Source: Phocoena phocoena
Lineage: Eukaryota > Chordata > Mammalia > Artiodactyla > Phocoenidae
Direction of reading: 5' to 3'
Length of the DNA: 64,000 bases
Assembly (NCBI RefSeq): GCF_963924675.1
Contig: NC_089232.1
Coordinates: forward strand, 36,537,312-36,601,311
Shown one piece after another: positions 1 through 13,040 of the stretch. The notes under the pieces are model-generated. The model did no database searches. It had not been told where the DNA came from and saw only the letters and a program-made list of their open reading frames with translations. Each line of letters opens with the position of its first letter. The stretch's first letter is position 1. The position numbers and the translations under genes were made by a program.

Positions 1-2577
1 GTGAGAGGAGGTGGAGTAAGGGGCGATAAGGGACACTAGTAAAGACATTACATATTGATTTCTATGATTGATTTTAGTCTGAAAATGAAAACTTGGTTCT
101 TACTGAAAAACTAAGATACCCATTGTAGGGTTTTTCTTGCTTTTTAACATCAAAAATATGAAATGAAGTGGCAAGTGATATTTACATTTCAGTCTCTAAT
201 ATAAGCATTTAGCTATCTCCTTCTAGTTCTTATGTTACATTAATATGTATATGAATGAATACATCCATCCCCATAAGGCTTTAATATTCTATAGTCTCTA
301 GGAAATTTTCGATTTTTTCTTTTAAATTTCTTGACACCCCAGAAATATTTATGCTTTATCCACCAAAATTAAAATGAAGACTCCAAAGGAATCTAATGTA
401 AATGTATATTTAACATCATCTTTTCATTTATTATTAAGTGCTGCAAAATGAGCAAAACACTCTTTCTCTTGGGGGAGTTTTCAGCTTTAATAGGAGAGAC
501 AGCACAAGGTCGTACATAACTGTAATGCAAAGCTGGATATAAGGATAAGAGTTTAGGGGATGAGGAAAAATTTCCTGATTGGAGAAGGAATATCAAATGG
601 GTCTTGAAACATTAACAGAATTTTTTTTACAGGTAAATAGGGATAACATTAAAAGTTACTGTTTACTGAGCATTTATTATATATTCAGTTTCATTTTTGT
701 CAAAAACGTGTGTTATATATGACATAGAGAGGGACAGCCGTGGCACTTTATACTTGGGAAGAAGTTGGAAAGAATTTGAATTACAATGGATTTAAAAGAC
801 ACATGGTTTAAAAATTAAAAATTGAAGTAATGGAGCTTATTGGGGCACATCAACTGGGGAGCTTTCTATCTCAGCCACCACAGTAACTCTTCCTAATATA
901 AATACTAGTTGAGAATCATTGCTAACAAAAATTACATTGTTTCTCTGTAGGTAATCAATGATTTGAATAAAAACTTAATAGTACATACATTGCCTTAGGG
1001 GGTGCTAAATTAATGTTCTAACATTAGAGTCATTATTAAAGAAATCCCTGTAATGGTATATGGATAGCAATATTACCAATTGTAGACTGTATTCTACATC
1101 TTCTAGAATCAGCAATGTATTTATTTACGTGGTTTTTATGTAGATGTTAGTGCATTTTACAAATATAGGATGGTTCATTTAAAGTGGATTTTCCACAATA
1201 CAGTGTAACATTAAATGAGTGGTCTTAGAAAATTTATAAATAGTCTGAATATTTACTGAAGAACATTTTTATAATAAAGGAATAATATATTTCATGAGTT
1301 ATTAAGAACTTAAGTCTTTTTAAGTCTTAAAAAGAGCAATTAGACAAAGCCTATTCGAATGTTTATAATTGCAGTTTATTGAATTATATGAAAAAGAGCC
1401 CAAATTAATTTAAACAAATAAGATCTGAATCTGTGGTATTGTGTGCCTAGTATTTTTTTCATTGAATGTCAGGGGTATATTAAAGTGCCTACATTTATGT
1501 TTCTCTACAAAGGATTGTTCTGACAATAAGTTGAAGTCATTTTCACCATTTATTGCTGTCTAAAAATTTCCCTTGACTTCACATTTTGTTCTGAATGTCT
1601 TGGTTTCTTTCCTCCACCTACACAATATTGAAGGCAAGTGAAGCAAGAGTTGCAATATGAATTTGAGAACCCTGGCTTTTTTTTTTCCAAAACAAAATAC
1701 ACCTTTATTATAAGGTTGCTTTTTATTGCTACCCAAAAAAAGGGCTTATTGGCAAGTGTTCAATAAATGTGTGAATAACCTAATTGATTTAGTGGAATGA
1801 ATAGAAAGCTTTGCTATTTGTCTTTGTAGATACTTGGCTCAGTAAACACAGTGATAGACCAAATGCTATATAGTCAAAGGTAAAAACAAAACCAAAAGCT
1901 CCAAAGGCCCTCCAAACTTACATATCCAAATAGCAATTTCTTGTCTACGTCAGAACCTTCAAAGAGAAAGAGCAATATGTTAATTAAATCTTATTTCTAT
2001 TATGAAAAATAATCATGTTAATGCACATAAAACTCTGCTTTGACAGATGTTAATATGTGAAAATATTGATAGAGGAGATCCTCTTTAAGAATTGTAAGCT
2101 GTATGAAATTCAAAGATATGTGTGGAAATTTAAACATACTATCATATACTCTGCAATAAAACTCCAGTAAAGGCAGGAAGCATAATTAGGACAAACAAAG
2201 ATAACAATAGAAGCAAATTAAGAATTTTTAAAAAACTCATTATAGATGTCATATTAGTTCAACTCAGTCTGTAACTCTGGTTAAAAATGAAAAATTTTAG
2301 GAAAATTTTGAGGTCCTTTAAAAAAAAAATTCTGTAGTGGGAGAGGAAAAAAGAAAGAAATGGTGGTGGCAATTAAAATGTATACGGTACTTTTAAAAAG
2401 TACATTTACAAATCTGATCGCTTAGTTTTAAAAGCATAGACGTGTATAGTGTATAACTTTATTTCCTTATAAGACCATTATATGGTTAAAATAGGAAATC
2501 TCAGAAGAATTCTAGGGGGAAAAGGTGTTTTCCCTAATTTTAATGACTCCTTTAAGATAAAAATGTTTTTCATTTAA
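1..2577. other. PELI1 intron 1, non-repetitive stretch
   Basis: AT-rich DNA without a coding frame of note, CpG island or clear repeat. I read it as intron 1 because no first exon or promoter is visible anywhere upstream of exon 2. Confidence 0.6.
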
Positions 2578-2640
2578 TCTTTGTATCTATAACTTCTGGC
2601 ACAGTACCTGACCCATAGTAGGCACTTCATAAATGTTTAC
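2578..2640 (+). repeat. L2/MIR-type 3' tail
   Basis: The pattern 'ggcacagtacctgacccatagtaggcacttcataaatgttt' (in parts) matches the conserved L2/MIR tail 'gcctggcacatagtaggtgctcaataaatg'. It is short and diverged. Confidence 0.6.
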
Positions 2641-2852
2641 AGAACTAACCTTAACTTTAGAAATTTCAGGATAGACAGTGTTATTTTTCTGGCCTTTAAA
2701 ACTGTTCTCTCCCCCAGCCCCCCACCACACACACACACCTTTGTATGTCAGTTTTGATACAAATAGGTTTTCAGTTTTGAATGTGAAGAAAACTGATGTT
2801 TTTCATCTACCCAATCTTAGCTTGAACTGAAATTACTTAAAAGGGAACTCGA

Positions 2853-3055
2853 GGGCTTCCCTGGTGGCACGGTGGTTGGGAGTCCGCCTGCCAATGCGGG
2901 GGACGTGGGTTTGTGCCCCGGTCCCAGAGGGATCCCACGTGCCGCGGAGCGGCTGGGCCCGTGAGCCACAGCCGCTGAGCCTGCGCGTCCGGACCCTGTG
3001 CTCCGCAGCGGGAGAGGCCACAGCAGTGGGAGGCCCATGTACCGCAAAAAAAAAA
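2853..3055 (+). repeat. CHR-type SINE (tRNA-derived), sense
   Basis: A near-complete cetacean-type SINE. It has the gggcttccctggtggcac head, a tRNA-like A/B-box region, a GC-rich body ending in gtaccgc, and an A-tail. A 9-bp target duplication ggaactcga flanks it (2844-2852 and 3056-3064). Low divergence suggests a fairly recent insertion. Confidence 0.92.
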
Positions 3056-3064
3056 GGAACTCGA

Positions 3065-4784
3065 TTTAACAGCATTCCTTCTTTTCAGTTATCTGGTGTA
3101 CGAAATATAGATTCTAAACCATAGGGATGGGAAGAATCTGGTTTTAACTGAGATGACTGATGGGAAAAAAGTCAATAAACTAAGGTGGAGAACCAGTTGG
3201 AAAAAAGGATCTCTTCCTGTTTAGTGGTCATTCCTAACATGTAATTAGAGGGAAGCTAAATTCTGACTTTCAAATGTTAACTGAGGCAGCAACTTAGATT
3301 TTCCAGGTTAGTTACAATTTCAGGTACAAAATTACTTTGACAACAAGGAAAAGAACTATGGTTAGCAAAATTGCAGTTGTTGCAGTCAAGGTCTGGTTGG
3401 AAATAGAGTTCGAGAAAAACAGTTAAAGCAGCATTGAATGAATATACTTTTAACACGATGAAGTTCCAAAAGGCATCCACTTCCAATTCATCAGTGTTAA
3501 AAACCTGAAAGAAACATTGCTGTGATGCTCATAATCTACTAAAGCATAGTCTCCAAACAAACTTATACAGAATCATACTCTGAAAAGTTTTCAAACCAAC
3601 TTTTAATGGCTTGAAATTGGATGAGTTTTGTGCTTTTGTTCTCCCATGTTTTATTGTTATTGTTTAATAAATATCAGCAAAAGGGTTATGTAACAACCTG
3701 GGCTTTTGCAAGTTAATATGCTTTAAGAGAGTTTTTTCTGGTCTTGGTAGTCTGTCCACTATTGAAAAAATACAGTGTAAAGAGATTTTATCTATTGTCA
3801 AGATATAAAGAGGAATCAATAATTGTCATACTTTTTCTTTATGCTGAACTGAATTTTTTAAACTGAGGTTTTATTGTACAAATATTAAAAATCATAACGG
3901 ATGAGTGATTTCTTTAGTTTCCTTCCAATCTACCACACCCAGCTTCTCATTCTTACAGGTAAACTGATCCTTGGTCAGGTTTGTCCTGGTTCTCAGTACC
4001 TAAAAATATGAAAACCATATCCAACATCAAACAGATTCCTTTTGATCAGTTTGGCCTGGCTAGTTTTAAAAAGTTTAATAAGCATCTTTCAGCTTTATAT
4101 ACAGCTTTGTACTTTATTTACATACTTGCCTTCCAGAAACATGTATGCAACTGATCTCACTTAGGGAGAGAGCCACATTACTAATCTGTTCTTGATCCAT
4201 CAACCTGAGAAAAAGGAAAGGTACAAATCCATCCCTGTGTGGTGACCCCAAGGGTCTCCTGCCTTCCTTGGGGAAAGAGCTCTACCTCTGGGAGAAATTG
4301 AATATTAACATACACAAATGCTGAGGGAGTGCACACCAGCCTTCTGTATTCATCAATATAGATTTTCATAAATAAACAGTAAAAAATTGGGAGGAGAAGC
4401 AGTAATTAGAAAAGGAGCCATGCTGCTTGTGTCCTTGTGGGCTTTCTATGGCTTACATCATCCATTTCATCTTAATGAATTGGCATATATTTCCCTCTTC
4501 AGATTAACTTCTCTTATATCAGTTTAATCTGTTTGGAAAGATAACTGTTTCTTTGAGATGACTTCCCAAGAATGCCCAAAATGAATTTTATGTGTCTATT
4601 ACAGCCTATATTTTGGGTCAGACTATCCCAACATTCTACCCAAATTTGGCAAAAACCCATTTTACCATAATGTAGTAATAAGCAGACTAAAAAATTTAAT
4701 TTGAAATATATATTATTTTTATCCTAGACATTGTGGCCAGACATCTTTTGGCCCTGGCTTGATGGATTGGTTGACTTTTGCTGT
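3065..4784. other. intron 1 sequence without recognised gene
   Basis: AT-rich intronic DNA. Short frames occur by chance only. 3850-3960 may hold an old repeat remnant, but I cannot name it. Confidence 0.5.
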
Positions 4785-4955
4785 GTAGAATGGTAGACAG
4801 GATGTGTGTTTAAACTCAGATGTCAGCTTTTGCCACTTAGTTTCTAAATGACCTTGAGCAAATTATTTTGCCTGATTTCCTCATCTGTCATAAGACAGTT
4901 GTAAAGATTGAGTTTAACAAATGTAAAGTTCTTACTAGCTACATAGTAGGTAATA
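4785..4955 (+). repeat. MIR SINE, sense
   Basis: It follows the MIR order: gccacttagtttctaaatgacc, ttgagcaaatta, tttcctcatctgtca, ttgtaaagattgag, and a 'acatagtaggtaa' tail. It is old and diverged. Confidence 0.8.
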
Positions 4956-5029
4956 CAAGTTTGTTTTCTTCCTTTTCTGAAAGCTTTATTTAAAGACTTT
5001 GGACTAACTCCAGAGTAAGTTCAATCTCT

Positions 5030-5605
5030 ACCCAGACTCTTAAGGCCCACTATATCAGGCACTTCTTTACCTTTCAGCTTCATCTCATTCAGTACATTTA
5101 TCAATGCTTGCTGATACAGTCACTGAGCTTACAGAAGGTTATATGGTCCCTGATTTCCAGGCTTACTGTTTATTGGTCTCCTAACCAAACCCTTCACTCC
5201 TGGGAACCTACCCTTTCCTGAGCACACAATACATTTTTTCTGCTTGCCTTTTTTAATCTTGATGCAAGTTGTTTCTCCCACCTGAAATGCCTTTTCTCCA
5301 CTTACCAGAATCTAGACTGTCTCCCAAGGCCCAGCTCAAATACCCCTCTTTCTATGAAGCTTTCCCTGGGTCCTCTTACACCAAAGTGGTAACACTTTTC
5401 TTTGAAGTCTTACCTTATCTATTGTCTTTTGTTTTAATTGGGTACCTGTCCTTTACTGATTTGGGTTAGTCTGACTGATTTACACCTTTGTTTTCATAAC
5501 TATAAGTAAATGAGAGGTAGTATAGGGAATCATACCTTTTGCATTAGTTTGAATACTATTGCTTCTGGCATTGTAGTGAATGCTCAATAATATGTTGGAT
5601 TAGTA
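5030..5605 (+). repeat. L2 LINE 3' fragment, sense
   Basis: The sequence reads like the L2 3' region: 'cacctgaaatgccttttctcc', 'aaggcccagctcaaatacc', 'atgaagctttccctgggtcc', then an 'aatgctcaataatatgttgg' tail. The open 66-codon frame at 5269-5469 lies inside it and is not a gene. Confidence 0.7.
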
Positions 5606-6574
5606 ATTGCATTATTAGACTCTAGATGTGAAAGTAAGGAGACCACAGGCCTCAGTTTGAAAATTACTCAAACATCTAAGTTAATTAAAGTGCAAGGAAG
5701 CCCATAATTGCTGTTGTTAGTAGAAGAAATCGTCAACAAGCATTTAATGGAATCTAGAATATTGAGAGAAGGGTGACTCTTCATAATCCTGTTGTGGAGA
5801 GATACCATCATCTGGTAACCTAGATATTAATTTTCTCACTGTTTTCGGCTATTTAGCCAAATAAGACTATAAGCTGTTTAATACTTTAAATATTTAAATA
5901 ATACTTCCCTGTATAGTAAACTGGTAAACGTTAAGTGTTTTCCTGAGTTGTGTGAGCCATTCTAGTAAATTATGGAGCATGAAGAGGTAGTCATGGGAAC
6001 CCACAATTTATAGCAGAATTAAGGGTTGCCTGGGATTTGCAGCTGGCATCTGAAATGGGGCCCTTCTGTAGGACTGAGTCCTTTAACTTGTGGGATCTAA
6101 GCTTACTCCAGGTAGTGTCAGAATTAAATTGAATTCTTGGATACCCATTTGGTGTCAGAGAATTGATGAGTTGGTTGGTGTTAGAGGAAACACCCGTCAC
6201 TCGAACTCGTTGAAGGTGATGTAAGATGTCAGCAAAACCAAACCAAAAAAAAAAAGCCAAAAAACCTGTGTCTACAATTAAAGGTAGATTGAAACAGAAT
6301 GTGAAATTAGAAATTCCAAGCCTAATTGTGAATTTTGAGATTTCTGGTACAAAAAGCAGGTGGTTTGGGAAAGTCTTCAGCTCTGTTTGTGAAAACTTGT
6401 ATATCTTGTAGAACGTTCAAATGATTGTTTCCCTCAGTTTCTGTGGTTCAGGAAATAGCAAGTTCAAGAGCAGTATTTGAATTCCAGGTGCATGCCAGCA
6501 TCCAGTGATCTTGAGTTTATGGCAGGTTTTTTTGTTTTTTTTTTTTTAATGTGGTAATGCTTTCTTTGTCTCTT
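5606..6574. other. intron 1 sequence without recognised gene
   Basis: No repeat family or conserved frame identified. It includes an A-tract near 6245. Confidence 0.45.
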
Positions 6575-7565
6575 TGTTATTATAATAGCTTCATTAAGAT
6601 GTAATTTATATACCATACAGTTTAACCAACGTAAAATATATACTTCATTGGTTTTTAGTGTAGTCATGGAGTTGTGCAACCATCATCACAGTCAATTTTG
6701 GAACATTTTCATCACCTGAAAAAGAAACCCCATAGCATTTAGCCATCACCCCTTCCCAGCCACACCCCCATCCCAGCCCTAGGCAACCACTACTCATACT
6801 TTTTGTCTCTGGATTTGACTACTCTGGACATTTCAAATAAATGGAATTGTAATATGTAATCCTTTGTGGTTGCCTTCTTTCTCTTAGCATAATGTTTTCA
6901 AAGTTCATCCATGTTGTAGCATGTATTAGTATATTATTCCTTTTTATTGCCAAATAACATTCAGTTGTATGGATGTGCCACGTTTTATTTATCCATTCAT
7001 CAGTTGATGGACATTTGGGTTGTTTCCACTTTTTGGCTATTAAGAATAATCCTACTATGAACATTCATGCACAAGTCTTTGGACATATGTTTTCATTTCT
7101 CTTGAATATATACCTAGGAGTGGAATTCCTGGGTCATATGATAACCTTGTGTTTAATCTCTTGAGGAATTGCCAGACTGTTTTCCAAAATGACTGCACTT
7201 TTTACTTTCCTACCAGCAGTGATTTTGATTTTGAATTTTCCACATCCTTGACAATATTTCTTTTATGGATGATAGCCATCCTAGTGGGTGCGAAATGGTA
7301 TCTCATTATGGTTTTGATTTACCTTTCCCTAATGGCTATTGATGTTGAGCATTTTTTTTTTTCCTGTAGTCATTGGTCATTTGTATGTCTTTGGAGAAGT
7401 CTTTTTTCAGATTCCCTTACCAAATTTTAGTTGGATTATTTATATTTTTATTATTTAATTACAAGAGTTCTTTATATATCTGTACCTGGATATAGATATA
7501 TACCATATATATCTGTATCTGGATATAGATATATACCATTTTGTGGGTTATCTAATGCAGTGCTT
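6575..7565 (-). repeat. old L1 LINE fragment, antisense
   Basis: It carries the antisense mammalian L1 3' signature: 'gttcatccatgttgtagcatg', 'ttcattcatcagttgatggacat', 'gggttgtttccactttttggct', 'ggaattcctgggtcatatg'. The reverse strand shows degraded ORF2 C-terminal residues (KQPKCPSTDEW, ECYLAIKRN) interrupted by stops. Confidence 0.85.
7474..7539 (+). repeat. 33-bp tandem duplication
   Basis: Two adjacent 33-bp units (7474-7506 and 7507-7539), built on 'ctggatatagatatatacca', differ at one base. They sit at the end of the L1 fragment. Confidence 0.85.
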
Positions 7566-7924
7566 TTGATATCTAGATTTCTTTGGTTTGTTTAGGGAGA
7601 CTTCCAGGTTAGCAAAGCCAACAAAGCGGGAGTGTGACCAGTTCGGGGAGGCATGACCCATCTGGTGAGCAAAAAGAAAGAAATCTCCATGGTATGCACA
7701 TCATCAAACTTTTATTTGTCTAATTTTCAGCTTTTTCTTTATGGTATAAAGTAACAACACACAGCAAATAATAGAGCTAAAGGTAAATACTTGGCCATCT
7801 CATGTGATAATACTATGGTACAAGGTATGAGTTACTTGTTAGCTGCCTGCTCTGTTCTTTAGTGTTTGTAGTATTGCCTCCAAAACTAATGAAACAACCT
7901 AACAGAAGTCAAAAGGTCTATTAG

Positions 7925-8080
7925 CTGGCTCCACTACTTAGTCCTATGACTTAATCAAATACCTTACCCTCTCTGGTTGTAGATTTTCCTCATCTATAAA
8001 ATGAGGGAATTGAAAACTGAGTAAGCTGAGAGGATATTCGTTAGGGTTCTTTCCAGCTTTAATAAGTGGTTATATGATAC
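7925..8080 (+). repeat. MIR SINE, sense
   Basis: MIR core 'ctccactacttagtcctatgac', then 'cctcatctataaaatgaggg' and a degraded 3' part. Confidence 0.7.
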
Positions 8081-11000
8081 AGTAATACCAGTGATGTTTT
8101 TCTTCTTCTTCTTCCTGCCCCTAAACAAGGAAGACATGCCTTGTTGAAAAATCTTAGGCCCCAAATACCTTTTCCTCAAAAGGGTGAGAGTTAGATGCAT
8201 TTGGCAAGTAAAAAACTGGGCACATGTAGATATTCAGTAAACGCTATTGGGGAATAGCCAAGGCCATCTATGTGAATTTGCCTTATGGGTTAGAGGAACA
8301 TGACATAGCTGTCACCGGTGAGGTGGAACTAAAGGATGAAATAATTTATAAGCCTGCTGTGGGTGTGGCTAGAGGTAAAGGGACTATAGGAGGAATGAGT
8401 CCTTGATTGCATCCTCAGAAGTATTCAGAGATCATTAGGGGAGAAGCAAGCTCTCAGAGGTCAGTTGTGTCCAAAGGTAAAATCAAAACCTAAACTACAA
8501 CACATAAGAAAAATAGGACATGAGAAAAGAAACATCTGAAAAAGGCATAGAAATTGTGAGGTAAGTATACTTTGTTTTGTTTAGTTTTCTTCTGGATTGA
8601 TTTTTTAAAGTTTTCAGGGTACTGAAAGTTTTTTGTTGGTCTCTGAGCCCAACTGAGATAAGTGCCAGAAGTTCAGATATTGTAGGTGAGGACAAGGAAG
8701 TTTGACACCTGTAAGCCAAGGCAGATATGGAAGAAGAGTGGGGGAAAGGTCATTGAGATTAAGGTCCATCTGCCAGAGTTTGGTAACTTTGATTCATACC
8801 AGCCAACAAAGCTACCTAATGTTTTATTTTTGTATTTGACTGGCTTCCATGATGTTATTTAATCGACATCATTGTAAATAAATCGCATGTGAAAAGAAAA
8901 AAAAAAAAACAGGTAACTAGTCAATTCAAATTGGGAAAGAAAAACTTAAAAATTTAATTCTAGCCCTTTTCCCTTATGAATATGGGTCTTTGTCCCATTT
9001 AAAAATTGCTCATCATACTCACTTAGTAAATAGGGAGGTTTTGTCCTTAATGTCTTTTTAGAGCTCTTTAAGAAAAATATATTCCTTCAGGAGATTATTT
9101 GGTATAAATACAGAGCTTGAAATATGTAAGGAATTTTTATACTCTTAAATGCTCTATTTTTAATCATTAAGTCATTATGATAGTATATAAGCTATTGATA
9201 TATTGACTGCCTTAGGAGTTGAGCAAGAAATACACTCCCAAAATTGAGGTCAATATGTTGGTCTAAAGAATGGCAGGTCCTCAGGTTTTGTTGTGGAATC
9301 AAGTTTAAGGCATAGTCAATAACAACTACATTCTGTTTAGTATAAGTATTGGACCTGTCATGTCCGGCTTCTTGAGCAGTTTCATCAGCCTAGAAGCACA
9401 TGACATGGCAGGATCACCAAATAGCAAAATGTTAGAATATGCCCAGATCATTTTTACAAATAGGTTTCCTGAACCGAACATGTATCTACATTGGACAAAA
9501 GCAGACTACCTGAGCAGATTTACTTTACAGTAACCTAAGTGGGCCTGCTGCCAGAGAATGAGCAAAAGAAACAGTATGCAGATTTACACAAGAATAGCTT
9601 CAGGGGATGTGACACAGTTATGGAATGCTGGGTAGCAACAGAAGTAGACTTGTAGCTATAAGCTAGAAGAGGGTTCATTTTGTGACAAGATATTATTAGA
9701 CCTAGGGCTACCAAAAGTATTTTTGTATAAGAGCATACGCCCCCTAGACTCAAGCTGAACAACAGTTTAGTGGGTGAGGAGTATAGATGGTTTGCATATG
9801 CAGCTTATTGAACAGGTATGGAGCAGAATTTGCTCTTGGGACTTAATTTAGCATGCTTAAAAAAACTTAAATGTAATTAAGCACAAAACAGGTTCACCTT
9901 TGTGTAGAGGAATATACAAGTTACATGTATAACCCTTCGCCATAAGGAAACACATTTCTTAAGAAAAGGTACAGGGGAATTGGGAGAAGCAGGCAGTAAC
10001 TCCTCAAATGAAGCTTATGAGTAGGATGATCTAAAAGCAGCTTAAGTCAGTAAGTCAGGTGCCTTCAGTAGCTATTTGGTGAAACTTGTACAATCCCAAC
10101 TCCCTCTGGATACTGCTATCATTTCTCCATGTTTATGAACACCCAGTGAATCTATTTTAAAGTATAAAGCTGGAAATAGACAAGCATGATCAATTAAAAA
10201 TATGATTGAATGTTCACCTGTTCTTATGCCTGGGATAATGTAGTTTTTTATAACAAGACCAAAAAAATATGCTTCATTTGATAGTTCTAAAAGGGTACTC
10301 TTTCTTTACATATGAGTGGTATTGATTCTTCAGTTTTTTTTAAATGGAGTGTTAATTTCTTAACAGATGGAGTATTATACTAAATCTGTTAAAATAGACT
10401 ATTACTCTTATCATGAAAACATAGTTCAGTATCTTAGTTATATTTCCGACATTTTTAGAGAGCATTTATGTAGTTAATTCAGTCAGCCTTTTAAGAAATA
10501 GAATACTCCCTTTTGAGGTACCTTATTCCATAACTTGAAATTCAGCCAGTGTTAAAAATTGTTCCGTGCTTTCCTCTTACTTCCGTTTCTTCCCTTTTGG
10601 GACACAGACTTCCTTAGGGAGGCGGGAGGAGAAGTGAATTCTCAATTCAGCCAATAGAATCTAAAATTATATAGTGTTTACCTATTTTGCATAACACAGA
10701 CCCACCCACATATATTATGAAGGTGCTTAAGTGAAAGCACTGAGCAGACTGCTATTCTGTGTGTGATTCCACGTGTAATTGGAAGATGCTTTAGTACTAT
10801 CTGGATTTTATCCTCTGGTGAGAAGGTTGTTTATCTTACTTGTGATAATAGCGATGGAATAAAGAGGTAGGTGTTCTGTGGCTTAATTTTAAGTGTCACA
10901 TTGTCAGTGCTTGGGTTAAAGGTAGGGTTGTAAAAGGAATGATTTGAATTATCAGATGGTTTATATTTAATTTTTTCACATTTTTTTCACATTCAGTTTT

Positions 11001-12822
11001 AGAAGTATGTTATATATAAATTATATTTCCTTCCCTCTTAGAAAAAGGGTTGAATAAATCTCAGGCTCCAAGGATTTTGTGTTTTTAGGGAGGTTTAGAC
11101 TATTAATCTTAACCTCTTATTAGTCTTTAAGAAAGCGTAAGGCAGATAACTACAGGGGTTTATTGCCTTTTGACTGTTGGTCAGCAGAAAACTGAAAACT
11201 TTTCATTTGCAGTATTTTTCCAATCCAAGCTACAGTATTTAGTTTTTAACATGCTTTGGAACTCAGTGTTGTCCATTGTTTTCTTTTCAATTATTAAATT
11301 TGAGAATTACGTCGCTCTCTGAAGGAAATCGTTTGGTAGCCAGAATGATGGTGCTGTCATTGTACTTTGGTTAGCTGTTGACAGTTTATTCAGAATCTAG
11401 TTTTTTGACCATAAATCTCCTGAGGTCCTCTCAAAGAGATCTAGGCCTTGAGATAACTACAGTTTACTATTTAAACATTTTTATAAGGTAGGGAAAATTT
11501 ATAAAGAATTTATGGAAATATTGAGAGTCTTGCTTTGTAAGAATTTTAGGTAATGTCTCTACCTGAATGTTTTGTTGTTCTTCTCTGATGTGGTAGGAAG
11601 AGATTTAATAATTTTAGATCTGATGATTGATTGGTGGGGGGGCGCGGCGAGTAAGGCTCTTTCTGCTAGAAGATGAACAGTTATAAGTTCCCAGCAGTGT
11701 TCTTTTCTGAAGCATTTTATTTTCATTAGAAGAAAAGGTATAACTAAGATTTTTTAAATTGAAAATTCATGAAAAAACTGAATGTTTGCTAGAATACTGA
11801 CATGCTGCCCAGTAATATGTGTTCATTTTTTATCAAATATTCTAATCTATTCGTGAGGGGAAAGTATTCATTCTCTTGTGTATGTATACAACAAGTCAGC
11901 AACAATAGAAAAGTTGCAAATTAGGAGGAAAATTTGATCGTAAGTTACCTAATCGGGGTATTTGTAATGTGATACTGTAACAATAATCAGAGTGGAAAGA
12001 GGAAATTTATAGAAATATCCAAGCTATATGTATGTATTATTTTCCTGATAAAGAGTTAAATAGGAATACCATACTGAGTGATTTAAAATATTCACTCCGC
12101 TAAAAAATAGATGTTCTTAGCCTCCCACACACAATGTCTCTAAATTACTGCTATAAAAATTTATGGGGAAAACATTATGATTTGGTCAAAGAAAGATCAG
12201 CTGCTGTTACTTTTGAGAACTTTTCATGAACCAAAGAAAAATTAAAACTCATAACATGAAACTTTTGTTCATTAGTGAGATTATAATAGTTGTCATCTTT
12301 TAACAATGACTTCTCTCTATGGGTAGCTGATTTTACTGTTAGAAAAAATACTGGAGATTCATTTGTAATTTGAATTTTCAACTACATTTTTCTTTTCCTA
12401 CTCCTTTTTAATAGAGCTTATAATGGAATTGTGAAACTATAAAAGAGTTGAAGTTAACTTCCCTGTAAGAGCAAGAAATACATATACTAAATCTTATTTG
12501 ATTTAGATGTAGTTTTTTCCACTATTGAGAATCAGTCACTTGTATAGCATTCAACCTTGAAACTAATTGCAATGATCTTTGAGGCTTCTGATTATATTTC
12601 AGGGTCTGTTATATATTATGAGCAGTAGAAAATTAGAACTTTCTACATGGTATCAAAGTTACCTACAAAGAACAGATTATAAACATTTGTTTAGATATTC
12701 AGAAATGAAGATGCATCTCTGAGGAAATAGTTAAATATTAAGTGATGAGGCAGCATCACCATAAGTTAACAGTTATTATCAACACCAACTTTGTATGCCT
12801 AACTAAATACATTTAACAAATA
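8081..12822. other. intron 1, long stretch without recognised repeats
   Basis: About 4.7 kb of AT-rich sequence in which I recognise no gene, RNA or repeat. The low repeat load makes it a candidate for intronic regulatory sequence, but no specific element can be supported. Confidence 0.45.
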
Positions 12823-12828
12823 CTTGAT

Positions 12829-13040
12829 TTTTTTTTTTTTTTTTTTTTTGCGATACGCAGGCCTCTCACTGTTGTGGCCCCTCCCGCTGCGGAGCACAGG
12901 CTCTGGACGCGCAGGCCCAGCGGCCATGGCTTACGGGCCTAGCCGCTCCGTGGCATGCGGGATCCTCCCAGACCGGGCACGAACCCGTGTCCCCTGCATC
13001 GGCAAGCGGACTCTCAACCACTGCGCCACCAGGGAAGCCC
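12829..13040 (-). repeat. CHR-type SINE, antisense
   Basis: A T-run (reverse A-tail), then 'gcgatacgcaggcctctcac', the GC-rich body and 'ccaccagggaagcccc' at the far end. The probable target duplication ttgatttt/ctgatttt is ambiguous because it merges with the T-run. The open frame across it is a SINE artefact. Confidence 0.92.

Noticed and set aside
2853..3055. possible tRNA gene from tRNA-like boxes
   Set aside because: The A/B-box similarity belongs to the tRNA-derived head of the SINE; no cloverleaf-complete tRNA was seen.
6226..6411. lysine-rich small open frame
   Set aside because: It starts next to an A-tract and has no conserved features.
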